The notes beneath the pieces are model-generated. The model did no database searches. It was given only the letters and a program-made list of their open reading frames with translations, and was not told the origin of the DNA. A program made the position numbers and the translations under genes. Source: Eleginops maclovinus (lineage: Eukaryota; Chordata; Actinopteri; Perciformes; Eleginopidae). From it: a DNA stretch of 64,000 nucleotides. Every line of letters begins with the position of its first letter. The first letter of the stretch is position 1. Shown here one piece after another: positions 25,545-35,558 of this stretch. The stretch spans positions 1,439,501 through 1,503,500 of the forward strand of contig NC_086351.1 in NCBI RefSeq assembly GCF_036324505.1, given 5' to 3'.

Positions 25545-26826
25545 GGGGGGGGGGCTGATACTGACCATCTTGCAGCCAATAATAAATATTGACAGCGGAT
25601 TGTATGACGCACAGCAGGCTGAAACTTACTGCCACGAACATGTAGGTTTTTGACCCTCCTACAGGGTACAAACAAACATGCCACCTTCATTACACAAACA
25701 CTTATCTTTAAATACATCAACATGAGGACACATTATTACATTTATACAGTTAGGTCCTTTGGCTCCCTTTTGGTTTCCTACGTAGATGTTTATTATATAG
25801 TAACATAGACCTTAATCACTTCTATTGTTTATCTGCATCAAAGAACTCAAAATACTGCTGCTAAAGCCTTGACTGGTTTTCAGGCCCAAAATACATTTCT
25901 GATCTCCTGCTACTTTGAATCACCCAGAACTCTCAGGTCTTCTGGGACGGGTCTACTTTCTGTCCCCAGACTCAGAACGAAACACAGAGAAGTTTTAGAT
26001 ATTGTGCTCCAAATATCTGGAACCCCTGCAGGTCCGCTCAAGGCTGAAGACGTTTCTTTTTGCACGTTGAACTGTGTGTGAGTTGAATCATATATTCCAG
26101 TGTGTCATTTAGCTCCTTCTAGCAAGATTAAATTGGGACCTGAACTGATCATTGATTCTCAAGCCGTGTTTCTCTAGTTCGATATTTTTAGAACCACCGA
26201 ACCGGCAGAGAAAGTCAAGGTAATACATTTTAGTTTCAAGACCTTGGAATCCTAAAAAGTCCTAGAAAGACAAGTTGAACTTAAGTAATGTGAAAGAGGA
26301 ATAGCTTCAGGGACACTTAAAGGCACCATGGGATCAGGTTGGAGCAAAAAGAAAAGGTTGTTTTCTCTGGAGATCGAAGAAGTAAAAATACCGTCACATC
26401 CCACACTGAACTGAAAATGTTATTAATGTATGTTCATTTGATTACCTTTGCTTTTAGTGATACCGTATACATAAATCAAGAGGTTTTAAAAGTGAAGATT
26501 GACATTAACCCAGACTAGTTATTAATGATGTCCACACCGACAGCCAGGGGTCGATTTAACAATTAAAATACAATTCTATTTCAAAAGAAGCGCCCTGACA
26601 TGCAGGGATCATTACACACATTCAATACAACAACAAAAAGCAGCTTTCAAACCAACATATTTAATTAGCACGAAACACTTTCTGCCTTTCAGATTAAAAG
26701 CAATAAAATGAGTCAAAAAACCTTTGAATAATCTAAGATATTCTGACCTGAACAACGGGGTTCCCTTTGTTCCTCTCCATTTGTCCTTTCATTAGCTGCT
26801 GAGTTCATATACTGTCCTGGCTCCAT
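21763..26826 (-). CDS. C-type lectin-like type II membrane receptor, copy B, with giant heptad-repeat stalk
   Basis: Six phase-compatible exons predict 563 aa: 26826..26748 (MEPGQYMNSAANERTNGEEQ..., cytoplasmic), 25658..25566 (GGSKTY then a hydrophobic span MFVAVSFSLLCVIQSAVNI, the membrane anchor), 25401..24310 (stalk), and 23835..23681, 23567..23449, 21916..21763 (lectin domain, stop TAA). The lectin domain has CPSGW, TCYQL, NTWEYARQDC, GSHLVILNDEAE, WMGLSG, NWA and HHYWICEK. Calcium-site motifs EPN/QPD and WND are missing (TWFRGSC replaces the WND region). The stalk is about 46 heptads of the type LVQDKQQ. It is a tandem duplicate of copy A with the same exon phases; the two middle lectin exons are nearly identical between copies while the last exon is strongly diverged. 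The cytoplasmic tails share Y-[MV]-N-S. Function as an immune recognition receptor is inferred from family and neighbours; ligand unknown. Confidence 0.87.
22023..22145. mobile_element. Probable MITE end
   Basis: The stretch GGCTGTGTTCGAAACCGCAT followed by repeated GAGTATGCGAG and GCATACTAG motifs resembles the terminal region of a common fish DNA transposon that starts with a TGCGTTCGAAA-like end. Only one end is recognisable; the other appears to be replaced by the adjoining LINE fragment. Confidence 0.4.
22146..22530 (+). mobile_element. LINE reverse-transcriptase C-terminal fragment
   Basis: The plus-strand ORF contains FTYTAVHGQAPTYIHNLIHP, LRFPEQGLLRVPRTELKTKG and ARLWNELPQGLR, the typical C-terminus of fish L2-like LINE proteins. 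It continues into a short 3' tail that ends in a tetranucleotide repeat. 5'-truncated. It lies in an intron of lectin copy B, antisense to it. Confidence 0.8.
22533..22840. repeat. (CTTG/CTTA)n tetranucleotide repeat
   Basis: About 300 bp of alternating CTTG and CTTA units directly follow the LINE tail at 22530. It is open in all three plus frames (LLACLLTCLL type) and is not a gene. Confidence 0.95.
24310..25401 (-). repeat. 21-nt coding minisatellite (about 46 heptads) in stalk of lectin copy B
   Basis: One exon consists almost wholly of a 21-nt unit encoding LVQDKQQ, with variants LAQDKQQ, LVGDKQQ, LGRDKQQ, LVRDKKQ and, at the membrane side, LVQDNKL. About 46 units were counted, roughly 322 residues. 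There is one Leu per heptad and many Lys/Asp/Gln. The unit preserves the frame and no stop was seen, so the array looks maintained as coding sequence. The opposite strand is also open, but that is a by-product of the repeat. Confidence 0.93.
25467..25537. repeat. (TG)n microsatellite followed by G-rich run
   Basis: TG repeat ending in GGGTGGGTGGGGGGGGGG (to about 25554), just inside the intron between the membrane and stalk exons of lectin copy B. It lies about 12 bp downstream of the membrane exon's donor on the minus strand. Confidence 0.95.
25850..26090 (+). mobile_element. Degenerate LINE reverse-transcriptase C-terminal fragment
   Basis: The plus strand encodes PRTLRSSGTGLLSVPRLRTK, a signature of the C-terminal part of fish L2-like LINE proteins, with frame damage on either side. 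It lies in the first intron of lectin copy B. Confidence 0.65.
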
Positions 26827-26908
26827 TTTTCCTACAGTAACAGTCTTTCGACCAAGGGCTCAATGAACCACTGTCCTGTAAATTGTCACCGTTATCATTG
26901 CCTTTGTC

Positions 26909-26939
<31 letters not shown>

Positions 26940-26944
26940 TGTGT

Positions 26945-26981
<37 letters not shown>
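26909..26981. repeat. (GT)n microsatellite
   Basis: GT repeat with two GGGTG interruptions, about 80 bp upstream of the first coding exon of lectin copy B. The equivalent position in copy A also holds a (GT)n, so the repeat probably predates the duplication. Confidence 0.95.
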
Positions 26982-26982
<1 letters not shown>

Positions 26983-27433
26983 TGTGTTGATTGTGTTCCC
27001 TTGAATTCTGTGAATTCATATCTCTTTATTTGGAGCATCCGATAATGATGCAATGCCACACAAACAATGGCGTCACCAGCCCCAGACAACCACAGAAGGT
27101 GCTCAACGTAGGTGAGAATGAAAGAGTAAATATAGTTCAAAGCATCCTGTTCTGTCGTGCCGGTTGCAGCTCTCAACAGCAATGTGACTTCTACAATATT
27201 CATTCTGAATTTACCAACATCCAGGCCCTAAAACTGACTTCAAACTTTCTCATGTTTAGCTGCAGGTTCTCCACAAGGGAGAGCTGTTTGCACTAGTGAA
27301 CACATTGATGTCTTCACTATGGGATGTTGGCTGTCACTATAGCTGCATGTACAGTACAAAGAGGGGAATCATGGGTGATTAAAATTCAGTTTAACAATGG
27401 CACAGCATCTTATCACTTCCTTACTCAAAATAA

Positions 27434-28377
27434 ATCAGCAGGAGAGGACTCTTTAAAGTAGAGACGCTACATACTGATATACACCTGAACATCAGCAGGA
27501 GAGGACTCTTTAAAGTAGAGACTCTACATACTGATATACACCTGAACATCAACAGGAGAGGACTCTTTAAAGTAGAGACACTACATACTGATATACACCT
27601 GAACATCAGCAGGAGAGGACTCTTTAAAGTAGAGACTCTACATACTGATATACACCTGAACATCAGCAGGAGAGGACTCTTTAAAGTAGAGACGCTACAT
27701 ACTGATATACACCTGAACATCAGCAGGAGAGGACTCTTTAAAGTAGAGACGCTACATACTGATATACACCTGAACATCAGCAGGAGAGGACTCTTTAAAG
27801 TAGAGACTCTACATACTGATATACACCTGAACATCAGCAGGAGAGGACTCTTTAAAGTAGAGACACTACATACTGATATACACCTGAACATCAGCAGGAG
27901 AGGACTCTTTAAAGTAGAGACTCTACATACTGATATACACCTGAACATCAGCAGGAGAGGACTCTTTAAAGTAGAGACGCTACATACTGATATACACCTG
28001 AACATCAGCAGGAGAGGACTCTTTAAAGTAGAGACACTACATACTGATATACACCTGAACATCAGCAGGAGAGGACTCTTTAAAGTAGAGACACTACATA
28101 CTGATATACACCTGAACATCAGCAGGAGAGGACTCTTTAAAGTAGAGACTCTACATACTGATATACACCTGAACATCAGCAGGAGAGGACTCTTTAAAGT
28201 AGAGACTCTACATACTGATATACACCTGAACATCAGCAGGAGAGGACTCTTTAAAGTAGAGACTCTACATACTGATATACACCTGAACATCAGCAGGAGA
28301 GGACTCTTTAAAGTAGAGACTCTACATACTGATATACACCTGAACATCAGCAGGAGAGGACTCTTTAAAGTAGAGAC
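27434..28377. repeat. 57-bp minisatellite, array 2 (about 16.5 copies)
   Basis: Same unit and orientation as array 1, with the same single variable base (A/T/G seen here) and one copy reading CATCAACAGG. It lies between lectin copy B and the Ig-domain gene. Confidence 0.97.
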
Positions 28378-28488
28378 CAAACATTACTTAGATGGTGCTG
28401 AGGTGCTAAGTTTCCAGTGGTCGGAGGGAATGGAAACACTGGTGTATAACTGAGCGCAGAGAAGCGTTTCCTCCTCCCACACCGTAAC

Positions 28489-28664
<176 letters not shown>

Positions 28665-28776
28665 TGTACAGACCATGCAACTCAGCACCTGATACACTCA
28701 GCTTCCCTCTGACACTTCATCTCATTCTGTGGCCCCCCATCTCAACTGAAACCTTCCTGTGTGTGTGAGTTGGAGA

Positions 28777-31700
28777 ATGACTCGTCTTACAGGAGCCACG
28801 CTGCTGCTGTTGGTGACTCTGAGTGTGTTGGCTGCACAGGACAAAGGTTAGTTCACAGATTCTGGTTCGACGGTTCCTTCACCGGTTATCCTCGATGTTG
28901 TCTGTCAGACTGAATGAATACTTCACAATGTGTGTCTTACGGTGTAACCATCAAGAGAGCATTTTACATGTTTTAACAACAATCTCTTTTTGCTTGATTT
29001 ATCTATAGTAGCTGCGTGTGTTTGTACAAGCTGCTGCTGTGCTACTTCTTTTAATGAACATCTATGCGTTAAAATGAACCGGCTCAGTAAAGGAAACACA
29101 GAAGCATACAGCCTAGAATCGAGCTACAGAACTTTAAATCCTCCATGAAAACATTCAGAAGTTTATTCCACACATGGCAGTTATTTTAAAACACAAAATG
29201 TACAATTTACACACTTTCTTTCTGTATAGCCCATGGTGGAAAGCAGCAGGGAGGAGAAGAACCTCTTATTTTACCTGCCCCTTCTTCAGAAAAAGAACAT
29301 AAATAAAATAGTCAAATAAAAAGCAATCTTCTGTCGATCACAGGGACTTACAAATACTTACAGAAACATAAAACCAGAACACAAAAGTCCTCTTCATATA
29401 GTTTCATGTCTTAAACATAAAAAATGTTCTTACAGAGCTTTAAATTATTCGGCTTCCACTTTTGTACGCCACCCACAGAGACACACATCTGCTTAATCAA
29501 CCACAGAGACACACATCTGCTTAATCAACCACAGAGACACACATCTGCTTAATCAACCACAGAGACACACATCTTCTTAATCAACCACAGAGACACACAT
29601 CTGCTTAATCAACCACAGAGACACACACGTGCTTTAACGACAAAGGGAGGCTTAAAATGAAATGTCCGTCATCCTCTGAAATTAAAGCGAAAATGCGCCT
29701 TGACTTGAGTGCATATGAAAATAAACAACAAACAGATGCATAAGAAGAGAGAGGAGTCCACAAAATATAATTACAGACATTTTTACGTATAAAGTATTTC
29801 TGTTCGGGTCAAATCTGACCGTTTTACTACCTTCATCCATCATAAATACTGTGTTTTACATTTAAAGCCCTTACGATATCCTCCACCTTAAGCATTCAAA
29901 CAGCTGATCGCCACTTCCATTGAGTTTAGAGTCAGGTTTAGTCGACAACCTATAAGGTTACCTGTCAAAAATGACCGCCATAGGAATTGAATGGGTAACC
30001 TTATGTTCATCCATCACCCATTAATCGACATGTAGTTCCCTTTTCAGTGTCTGTTCTTTGCATTTTAATGTAAACCAGATGAGTGGTTTTTTTGTGAAGT
30101 TAAAACAGAACAATTTGACCGGAGAGTAAGGGGGGGAGAAACAAACCTGACGGGAGGGAAGTGACTCAAAAAGCTACTGGATCGAATTAAGTATAGAGAG
30201 CATCAAATATGATATGAAACACATTATATCCAACAATTCAGAGGTGACTATTTGCCGCTCAAGATCATTCTTTCTGAACATTTGCTTCCAGGTATTGTGG
30301 ATAAAGGTAAATAATATCTGCTTCTCAAGGAAGAAGATATGACAGTCTACCTTTTTAGATTTCCATTTGGTCAAACTGTGGCTGCCTCTTCTACTTAAGC
30401 TCACACAACTCAGCAGTGTCTCCGACCCAATAAACCCAAAGTCCAGCATGTAGCGGCTGAGTGAACGTGGTCTGGACTCTGTGGAGGAGAGTCATGGTGT
30501 CAGAGACGCTGTAGAAGGACAGGCTTCCCGCCCTGTGATCCAGGTACACTCCTATCCTGGAGGACCGGGGGCCTGAGAGCACGGTCCTGACGTTGTTATG
30601 TCTGAAGTTATAACTCATGTCGAAGCATCCCAATGCCCACGACTCGCCATTGTTACCAAATCCACTTTCGCTCCCCGTTCTGATTAAATCCTTGTACGCA
30701 ACGGCCACTGAGATGCCTCCGCTGCCTCTCTGCACCTCCCAGTAACAACGTCCAGTCAGACCCTCTCCACTCAGGACCTGGAGGCAGTCGGTGAACCTGT
30801 CTCGGTGACTGGGATATAATCGCTTCTCTCTCACAACCGTTGCTTTTCTGTTCCCCTCGGATAACGACAGCCCCGCGTTAACCGTGTTGGGATCCAGTGT
30901 GATTTGACGGGAGTACTTCAGGAACTCGTCCCTGCTTTTGGGCTCTGGTTGTGGCAGTAGAACATCTACCTCACTGACTCTCAGGGAGATCTTCAGCCCT
31001 TCTTCGTTGAGAACATCTTTTAGTGTATCGCAGGCCTCTGTCACAGCTGCTACCACATCTTCAAAGTGTTTCAGGGGCTGGATTTTTAATCTGGGTGAGT
31101 CAGAATCACAGAGGTCTGAGAGCAAAGGGTATTTATGTAGAACTAGGATGTGGTCATCGCTGTGTGAGAGCTGCTGCAGCTCAGCGGCCTTCCCCCTCAG
31201 TTGAACGAGCTCCTCCTCCAGCTTCTCCTGAAGACCTTTGACCCGGCTGACTTCAGTTTTCGCCTGGGATCTGATTTCCTCCTTTACAGCAGAGCTTCTT
31301 TCCTCAATGACACTGACCAGGTCTTTAAAAATCACCTCGCTGTTCTGCACTACCTCATCAGCAGAGTGATTGATGGCCGCCACCTCCTGCTGAAGCACCG
31401 TCACATCCGTCTCTAAGTCGTCAATCCTTTGCTTGATCTTCTGCACGCTCATCGCGAGCTCGCTCCTCCTCTCTTTCCTCTCTTCCACAGCTGAGACCGT
31501 GTCGTGATCCTTGTGGTCGTCCATGGAGCACAAAACACATATGGTCTGCTGATCGGTGCGGCAGAAGATCTTCATCACCTCGTCGTGGCGCGAGCAAAAC
31601 TTCTCCTGCAGGTTTTCGGACGGTTTAACCAGAGTGTGTGTTTTAAAGGCAGGCGATTCATAGTGAGGCTGAAGGTGGAGCTCACAGTAAGACACCCGAC

Positions 31701-34700
31701 AAACCAGACAAGACTTGAGGGCTTTCAGTTTTCTCCCAGTGCAGAAATCACAGGTCAAATCCCCGGGTGCTGCGGAGAAGCGATCTGCTGGAACCGTCTT
31801 CTTGAGCGCTTCCAGTAAAGCAGCAAACATGGAACTGATCACCAGGACGGGCCTCGGAGAGAAGGTCTGTTTGCACCGAGGGCAGCTGTAGACGGCCTCT
31901 TCATCCCAGTGGCTTTCAACACAGCTCATGCAGCAGCTGTGCCCGCAAGGAAGAGTCGCCGGATCCTTCGGTAGATCCAGACACACCGAGCAGCAGAGCT
32001 TCTCCTGGTCGAGACGCAGCGCCATTTCACTCCACACTGACTGGGACTGTATGGGGATATTGAATAGATTTCCTGATGGGGAAAACGGTGCGTAGGTCAG
32101 GTTGTACTACATACCAGTAAGAGGAGCGGTGCTGTGTACTTAACTCAGTGGTTTATGACGACTTGGTTGTATGGGGAAGTTGATAGGAGCCAGATTCCCT
32201 GAGGCAAGGTTCAGGTCAGTTCAACCCAGGCAAATAAGGCCGTCCCCGTGGAGTGAAGCAGGAGCATATGATCAGAGTATTAGTCTTACTATACTCATTG
32301 TTTCACCCAAGCAGCTATGCAAATCAGACTGCCGCTGTTCCACTTCATTATTGAGGCTAACATTTATTATTAGTAGCCGTTATTGTGTGGGAAATGTTGA
32401 GGTTCTAGCCAAGACAAACTGCAGCACTCTGTGCCTGCAGGTGATTCTGTACATAGAAGCCACTTGCAGCCACTTGTTCCATACTGAGCTAAAGTACAAG
32501 CTACAGGCTGTATATAAATATGGAACAGATATAAAAGTATTTTCAATATTGCCGTCTAACATTTGGCAAGAAGCAGTTTTACCCAAAATGATGAAGAAAT
32601 TCCTTTAAAGAGGAAATTTAAGGCTCATTATCATGTTTCATATCAGTATGTAGAGTCTCTACTTTAAAGAGTCCTCTCCTGCTGATGTTCAGGTGTATAT
32701 CAGTATGTAGAGTCTCTACTTTAAAGAGTCCTCTCCTGCTGATGTTCAGGTGTATATCAGTATGTAGTGTCTCTACTTTAAAGAGTCCTCTCCTGCTGAT
32801 GTTCAGGTGTATATCAGTATGTAGAGTCTCTACTTTAAAGAGTCCTCTCCTGCTGATGTTCAGGTGTATATCAGTATGTAGTGTCTCTACTTTAAAGAGT
32901 CCTCTCCTGCTGATGTTCAGGTGTATATCAGTATGTAGAGTCTCTACTTTAAAGAGTCCTCTCCTGCTGATGTTCAGGTGTATATCAGTATGTAGAGTCT
33001 CTACTTTAAAGAGTCCTCTCCTGCTGATGTTCAGGTGTATATCAGTATGTAGAGTCTCTACTTTAAAGAGTCCTCTCCTGCTGATGTTCAGGTGTATATC
33101 AGTATGTAGAGTCTCTACTTTAAAGAGTCCTCTCCTGCTGATGTTCAGGTGTATATCAGTATGTAGTGTCTCTACTTTAAAGAGTCCTCTCCTGCTGATG
33201 TTCAGGTGTATATCAGTATGTAGTCTCTACTTTAAAGAGTCCTCTCTGCTGATGTTCAGGTGTATATCAGTATGTAGTGTCTCTACTTTTAAAGAGTCCT
33301 CTCTGCTGATGTTCAGGTGTATATCAGTATGTAGAGTCTCTACTTTAAAGAGTCCTCTCCTGCTGATGTTCAGGTGTATATCAGTATGTAGAGTCTCTAC
33401 TTTAAAGAGTCCTCTCCTGCTGATGTTCAGGTGTATATCAGTATGTAGAGTCTCTATTTAAAGAGTCCTCTCTGCTGATGTTCAGGTGTATATCAGTATG
33501 TAGAGTCTCTATTTTAAAGAGTCCTCTCTGCTGATGTTCAGGTGTATATCAGTATGTAGAGTCTCTATTTTAAAGAGTCCTCTCTGCTGATGTTCAGGTG
33601 TATATCAGTATGTAGAGTCTCTACTTTAAAGAGTCCTCTCCTGCTGATGTTCAGGTGTATATCAGTATGTAGAGTCTCTACTTTAAAGAGTCCTCTCCTG
33701 CTGATGTTCAGGTGTATATCAGTATGTAGAGTCTCTACTTTAAAGAGTCCTCTCCTGCTGATGTTCAGGTGTATATCAGTATGTAGAGTCTCTACTTTAA
33801 AGAGTCCTCTCCTGCTGATGTTCAGGTGTATATCAGTATGTAGTGTCTCTACTTTAAAGAGTCCTCTCCTGCTGATGTTCAGGTGTATATCAGTATGTAG
33901 AGTCTCTACTTTAAAGAGTCCTCTCCTGCTGATGTTCAGGTGTATATCAGTATGTAGAGTCTCTACTTTAAAGAGTCCTCTCCTGCTGATGTTCAGGTGT
34001 ATATCAGTATGTAGAGTCTCTACTTTAAAGAGTCCTCTCTGCTGATGTTCAGGTGTATATCAGTATGTAGAGTCTCTACTTTAAAGAGTCCTCTCCTGCT
34101 GATGTTCAGGTGTATATCAGTATGTAGAGTCTCTACTTTAAAGAGTCCTCTCCTGCTGATGTTCAGGTGTATATCAGTATGTAGTGTCTCTACTTTAAAG
34201 AGTCCTCTCCTGCTGATGTTCAGGTGTATATCAGTATGTAGAGTCTCTACTTTAAAGAGTCCTCTCTGCTGATGTTCAGGTGTATATCAGTATGTAGAGT
34301 CTCTACTTTAAAGAGTCCTCTCTGCTGATGTTCAGGTGTATATCAGTATGTAGAGTGTCTTTATTTTTTTCAGACTGCCTGTGCTGCGGCACCTCTTTTC
34401 ACCCTCTGCTCTGATTGGTTAGTTCGTCGGCTCTATTGTGATTGCGCAACCTCTTGGAGATCAAGTCTAATGTGTTGGAGCGCAAACTGATACAACCATG
34501 AGTGATACATAGTGACGTCACTCTGTAACGGAAGTAAACAAAGGAGAGGAGATACCCAGAAAAGCATTATAGGGCCCCTTGAAGCTATTTAAAGTCATCA
34601 CCTTAGGACTAAAGAAGGTGGAATAACAGTTTTTTGTTTTGTTTCCTCCGTGCCGTAGTTCCCATAGAGGTCCGATACAAAGAGGCCACTCTCACCACCG

Positions 34701-35376
34701 CCAGGGGATCATCCGTCCAGCTCTCCTGCGAGGCAGTCTACGACTTTGAACAATGTCGTCAGCTGCACGTTGTGTGGGTTCGTGACGGTAAGAAAAGGGT
34801 AGAGCTGACTGACCCCAGAAGGTTCTTCACCACCGTGAGCGAGACGGTCTCTGAGGACGGCACGAGACGCAGGCAGGTCCTGACGGAGATCCTTGAGGTG
34901 ATACCAGAGGACGCCGGTCAGTTTCAGTGCCAGGCTAAATGTGAGGATGGAGAGATGGCCATGGGACTTTTCATCTGGATCAATGTCAACGGTATGTTGA
35001 GAGGAAGAAATTGCCTCATTTTTTGTCTGTGGGCTGGAAATTGCCTCGGCTGATCGGTTCAGTATTGAAGGCTCTATAACAGCAATGCATCTGAAATACG
35101 GCAGTAAAAAAACACACTGCTATTAAACCAGTGTGGCCATGTCAGGACCGTGGTCTGTCCACCAATTTGGGCACACTGAAGTACCAAATAGTGAATGGAT
35201 TGCAATGAAAACTAGCTCAAGTATTCATGATCCCCTGAGGATGAATCCCAATCACTGTCTCTATCCCTCATGCAGAAATTGTATCATACTTCTCTACTGG
35301 ATATTGGACATGAGATGTATTATGAAATGCAAACTGATGCCTTTTTTCTGTCCTGTTGTCTTGTCTTGCAGGTTGA
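28777..35376 (+). CDS. Small secreted single-Ig-domain protein (uncharacterised)
   Basis: Three exons predict 135 aa. Exon 1 (28777..28846) encodes a signal peptide, MTRLTGATLLLLVTLSVLAA, then QDK. Exon 2 (34659..34991) encodes one V-like Ig domain: SSVQLSCEA (B-strand Cys), VVWVRDG (Trp), LEVIPEDAGQFQC (the D-x-G-x-Y/F-x-C motif). Exon 3 (from 35372) adds only the end of a Gly codon and TGA. Phases agree (1, 1). Two extra Cys (FEQC and QAKC) could form a second disulfide. No transmembrane segment is encoded, so secretion is expected. If intron 2 were retained the protein would instead gain a short tail containing LIFCLWAG. Polyadenylation signal AATAAA at 35553. The 5.8-kb first intron contains an antisense TRIM gene and a 57-bp array. 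I do not recognise a named family; the model rests on splice signals and domain pattern. Confidence 0.7.
29462..29636. repeat. 28-bp tandem repeat, about 6 copies
   Basis: Unit CACAGAGACACACATCTGCT plus TAATCAAC, six copies with two single-base variants (CTTC for CTGC; CACGTGC in the last). In the first intron of the Ig-domain gene. Confidence 0.93.
30391..32025 (-). CDS. TRIM-family E3 ubiquitin ligase (RING, B-boxes, coiled coil, PRY-SPRY), intronless
   Basis: A single uninterrupted ORF of 544 aa from the chosen Met (MALRLDQEKLCC; an upstream Met at 32037 would add four residues). RING at about residues 12-52: CSVCLDLPKDPATLPCGHSC then CPRC. A first B-box-like zinc module (CDFC ... CLVC ... 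CELH) at about 90-120 and B-box 2 (CSRHDEVMKIFCRTDQQTIC ... HKDH) at about 140-175. Coiled coil at about 185-285 (SVQKIKQRIDDLETDVTVLQ). PRY (LDPNTVNAGLSLSEGN) and SPRY (GRCYWEVQ, GVYLDHRAGSLSFYSV) at about 365-544. This resembles the fish TRIM16/TRIM25/finTRIM expansion. RING residues are all present, so E3 activity is plausible; the SPRY would bind the target. It lies antisense within an intron of the Ig-domain gene. Absence of introns suggests a retrogene-type copy or an intronless fish subfamily. Confidence 0.93.
   Translation of the reverse strand: MALRLDQEKLCCSVCLDLPKDPATLPCGHSCCMSCVESHWDEEAVYSCPRCKQTFSPRPVLVISSMFAALLEALKKTVPADRFSAAPGDLTCDFCTGRKLKALKSCLVCRVSYCELHLQPHYESPAFKTHTLVKPSENLQEKFCSRHDEVMKIFCRTDQQTICVLCSMDDHKDHDTVSAVEERKERRSELAMSVQKIKQRIDDLETDVTVLQQEVAAINHSADEVVQNSEVIFKDLVSVIEERSSAVKEEIRSQAKTEVSRVKGLQEKLEEELVQLRGKAAELQQLSHSDDHILVLHKYPLLSDLCDSDSPRLKIQPLKHFEDVVAAVTEACDTLKDVLNEEGLKISLRVSEVDVLLPQPEPKSRDEFLKYSRQITLDPNTVNAGLSLSEGNRKATVVREKRLYPSHRDRFTDCLQVLSGEGLTGRCYWEVQRGSGGISVAVAYKDLIRTGSESGFGNNGESWALGCFDMSYNFRHNNVRTVLSGPRSSRIGVYLDHRAGSLSFYSVSDTMTLLHRVQTTFTQPLHAGLWVYWVGDTAELCELK
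32638..34356. repeat. 57-bp minisatellite, array 3 (about 30 copies, inverted)
   Basis: The same unit as arrays 1 and 2 but in reverse orientation (GTATATCAGTATGTAGAGTC ...). It is less regular: several units have lost a C (CCTCTCTGCTG for CCTCTCCTGCTG) or have one base more or fewer in CTACTTTAAAG, which breaks the frame. It lies within the large intron of the Ig-domain gene, 5' of the TRIM gene. Its right side adjoins CAGACTGCCTGTGCTGCGGC, part of a dispersed fish repeat. Confidence 0.97.
34362..34600. repeat. Dispersed fish repeat fragment (MITE-like)
   Basis: CTGCCTGTGCTGCGGCACCT, then CTCTGCTCTGATTGGTTAG and a final GCATTATAGGGCCCCTTGAA. The same opening motif occurs at 8346 (TACTGCCTGTGCTGCAGC) and the ending type at 8960 and 51330. 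The 57-bp array 3 directly adjoins it. Confidence 0.5.
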
Positions 35377-35558
35377 ACAGTGGACCAGAACACATTTTCC
35401 AAAAGCATCTCGAGACAAACCTCTTCCTTCTTCTATTGAAGTAAATTGAAGAAACTAAACATAGCTGAAGAAGAACACATGTTAATTCCATAGCCACATA
35501 CATATTCTTCCATTTAGAGGCAGGCGATATAAGGATGTGGATATTACGTGACAATAAA

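Noticed and set aside
32638..34356. CRISPR-like regular array
   Set aside because: The units are contiguous with no unique spacers, and the genome is a fish; it is a minisatellite.
35133..35444. 103-residue plus-strand ORF overlapping the end of the Ig gene
   Set aside because: It spans the intron 2/exon 3 boundary of the Ig gene and shows no domain.
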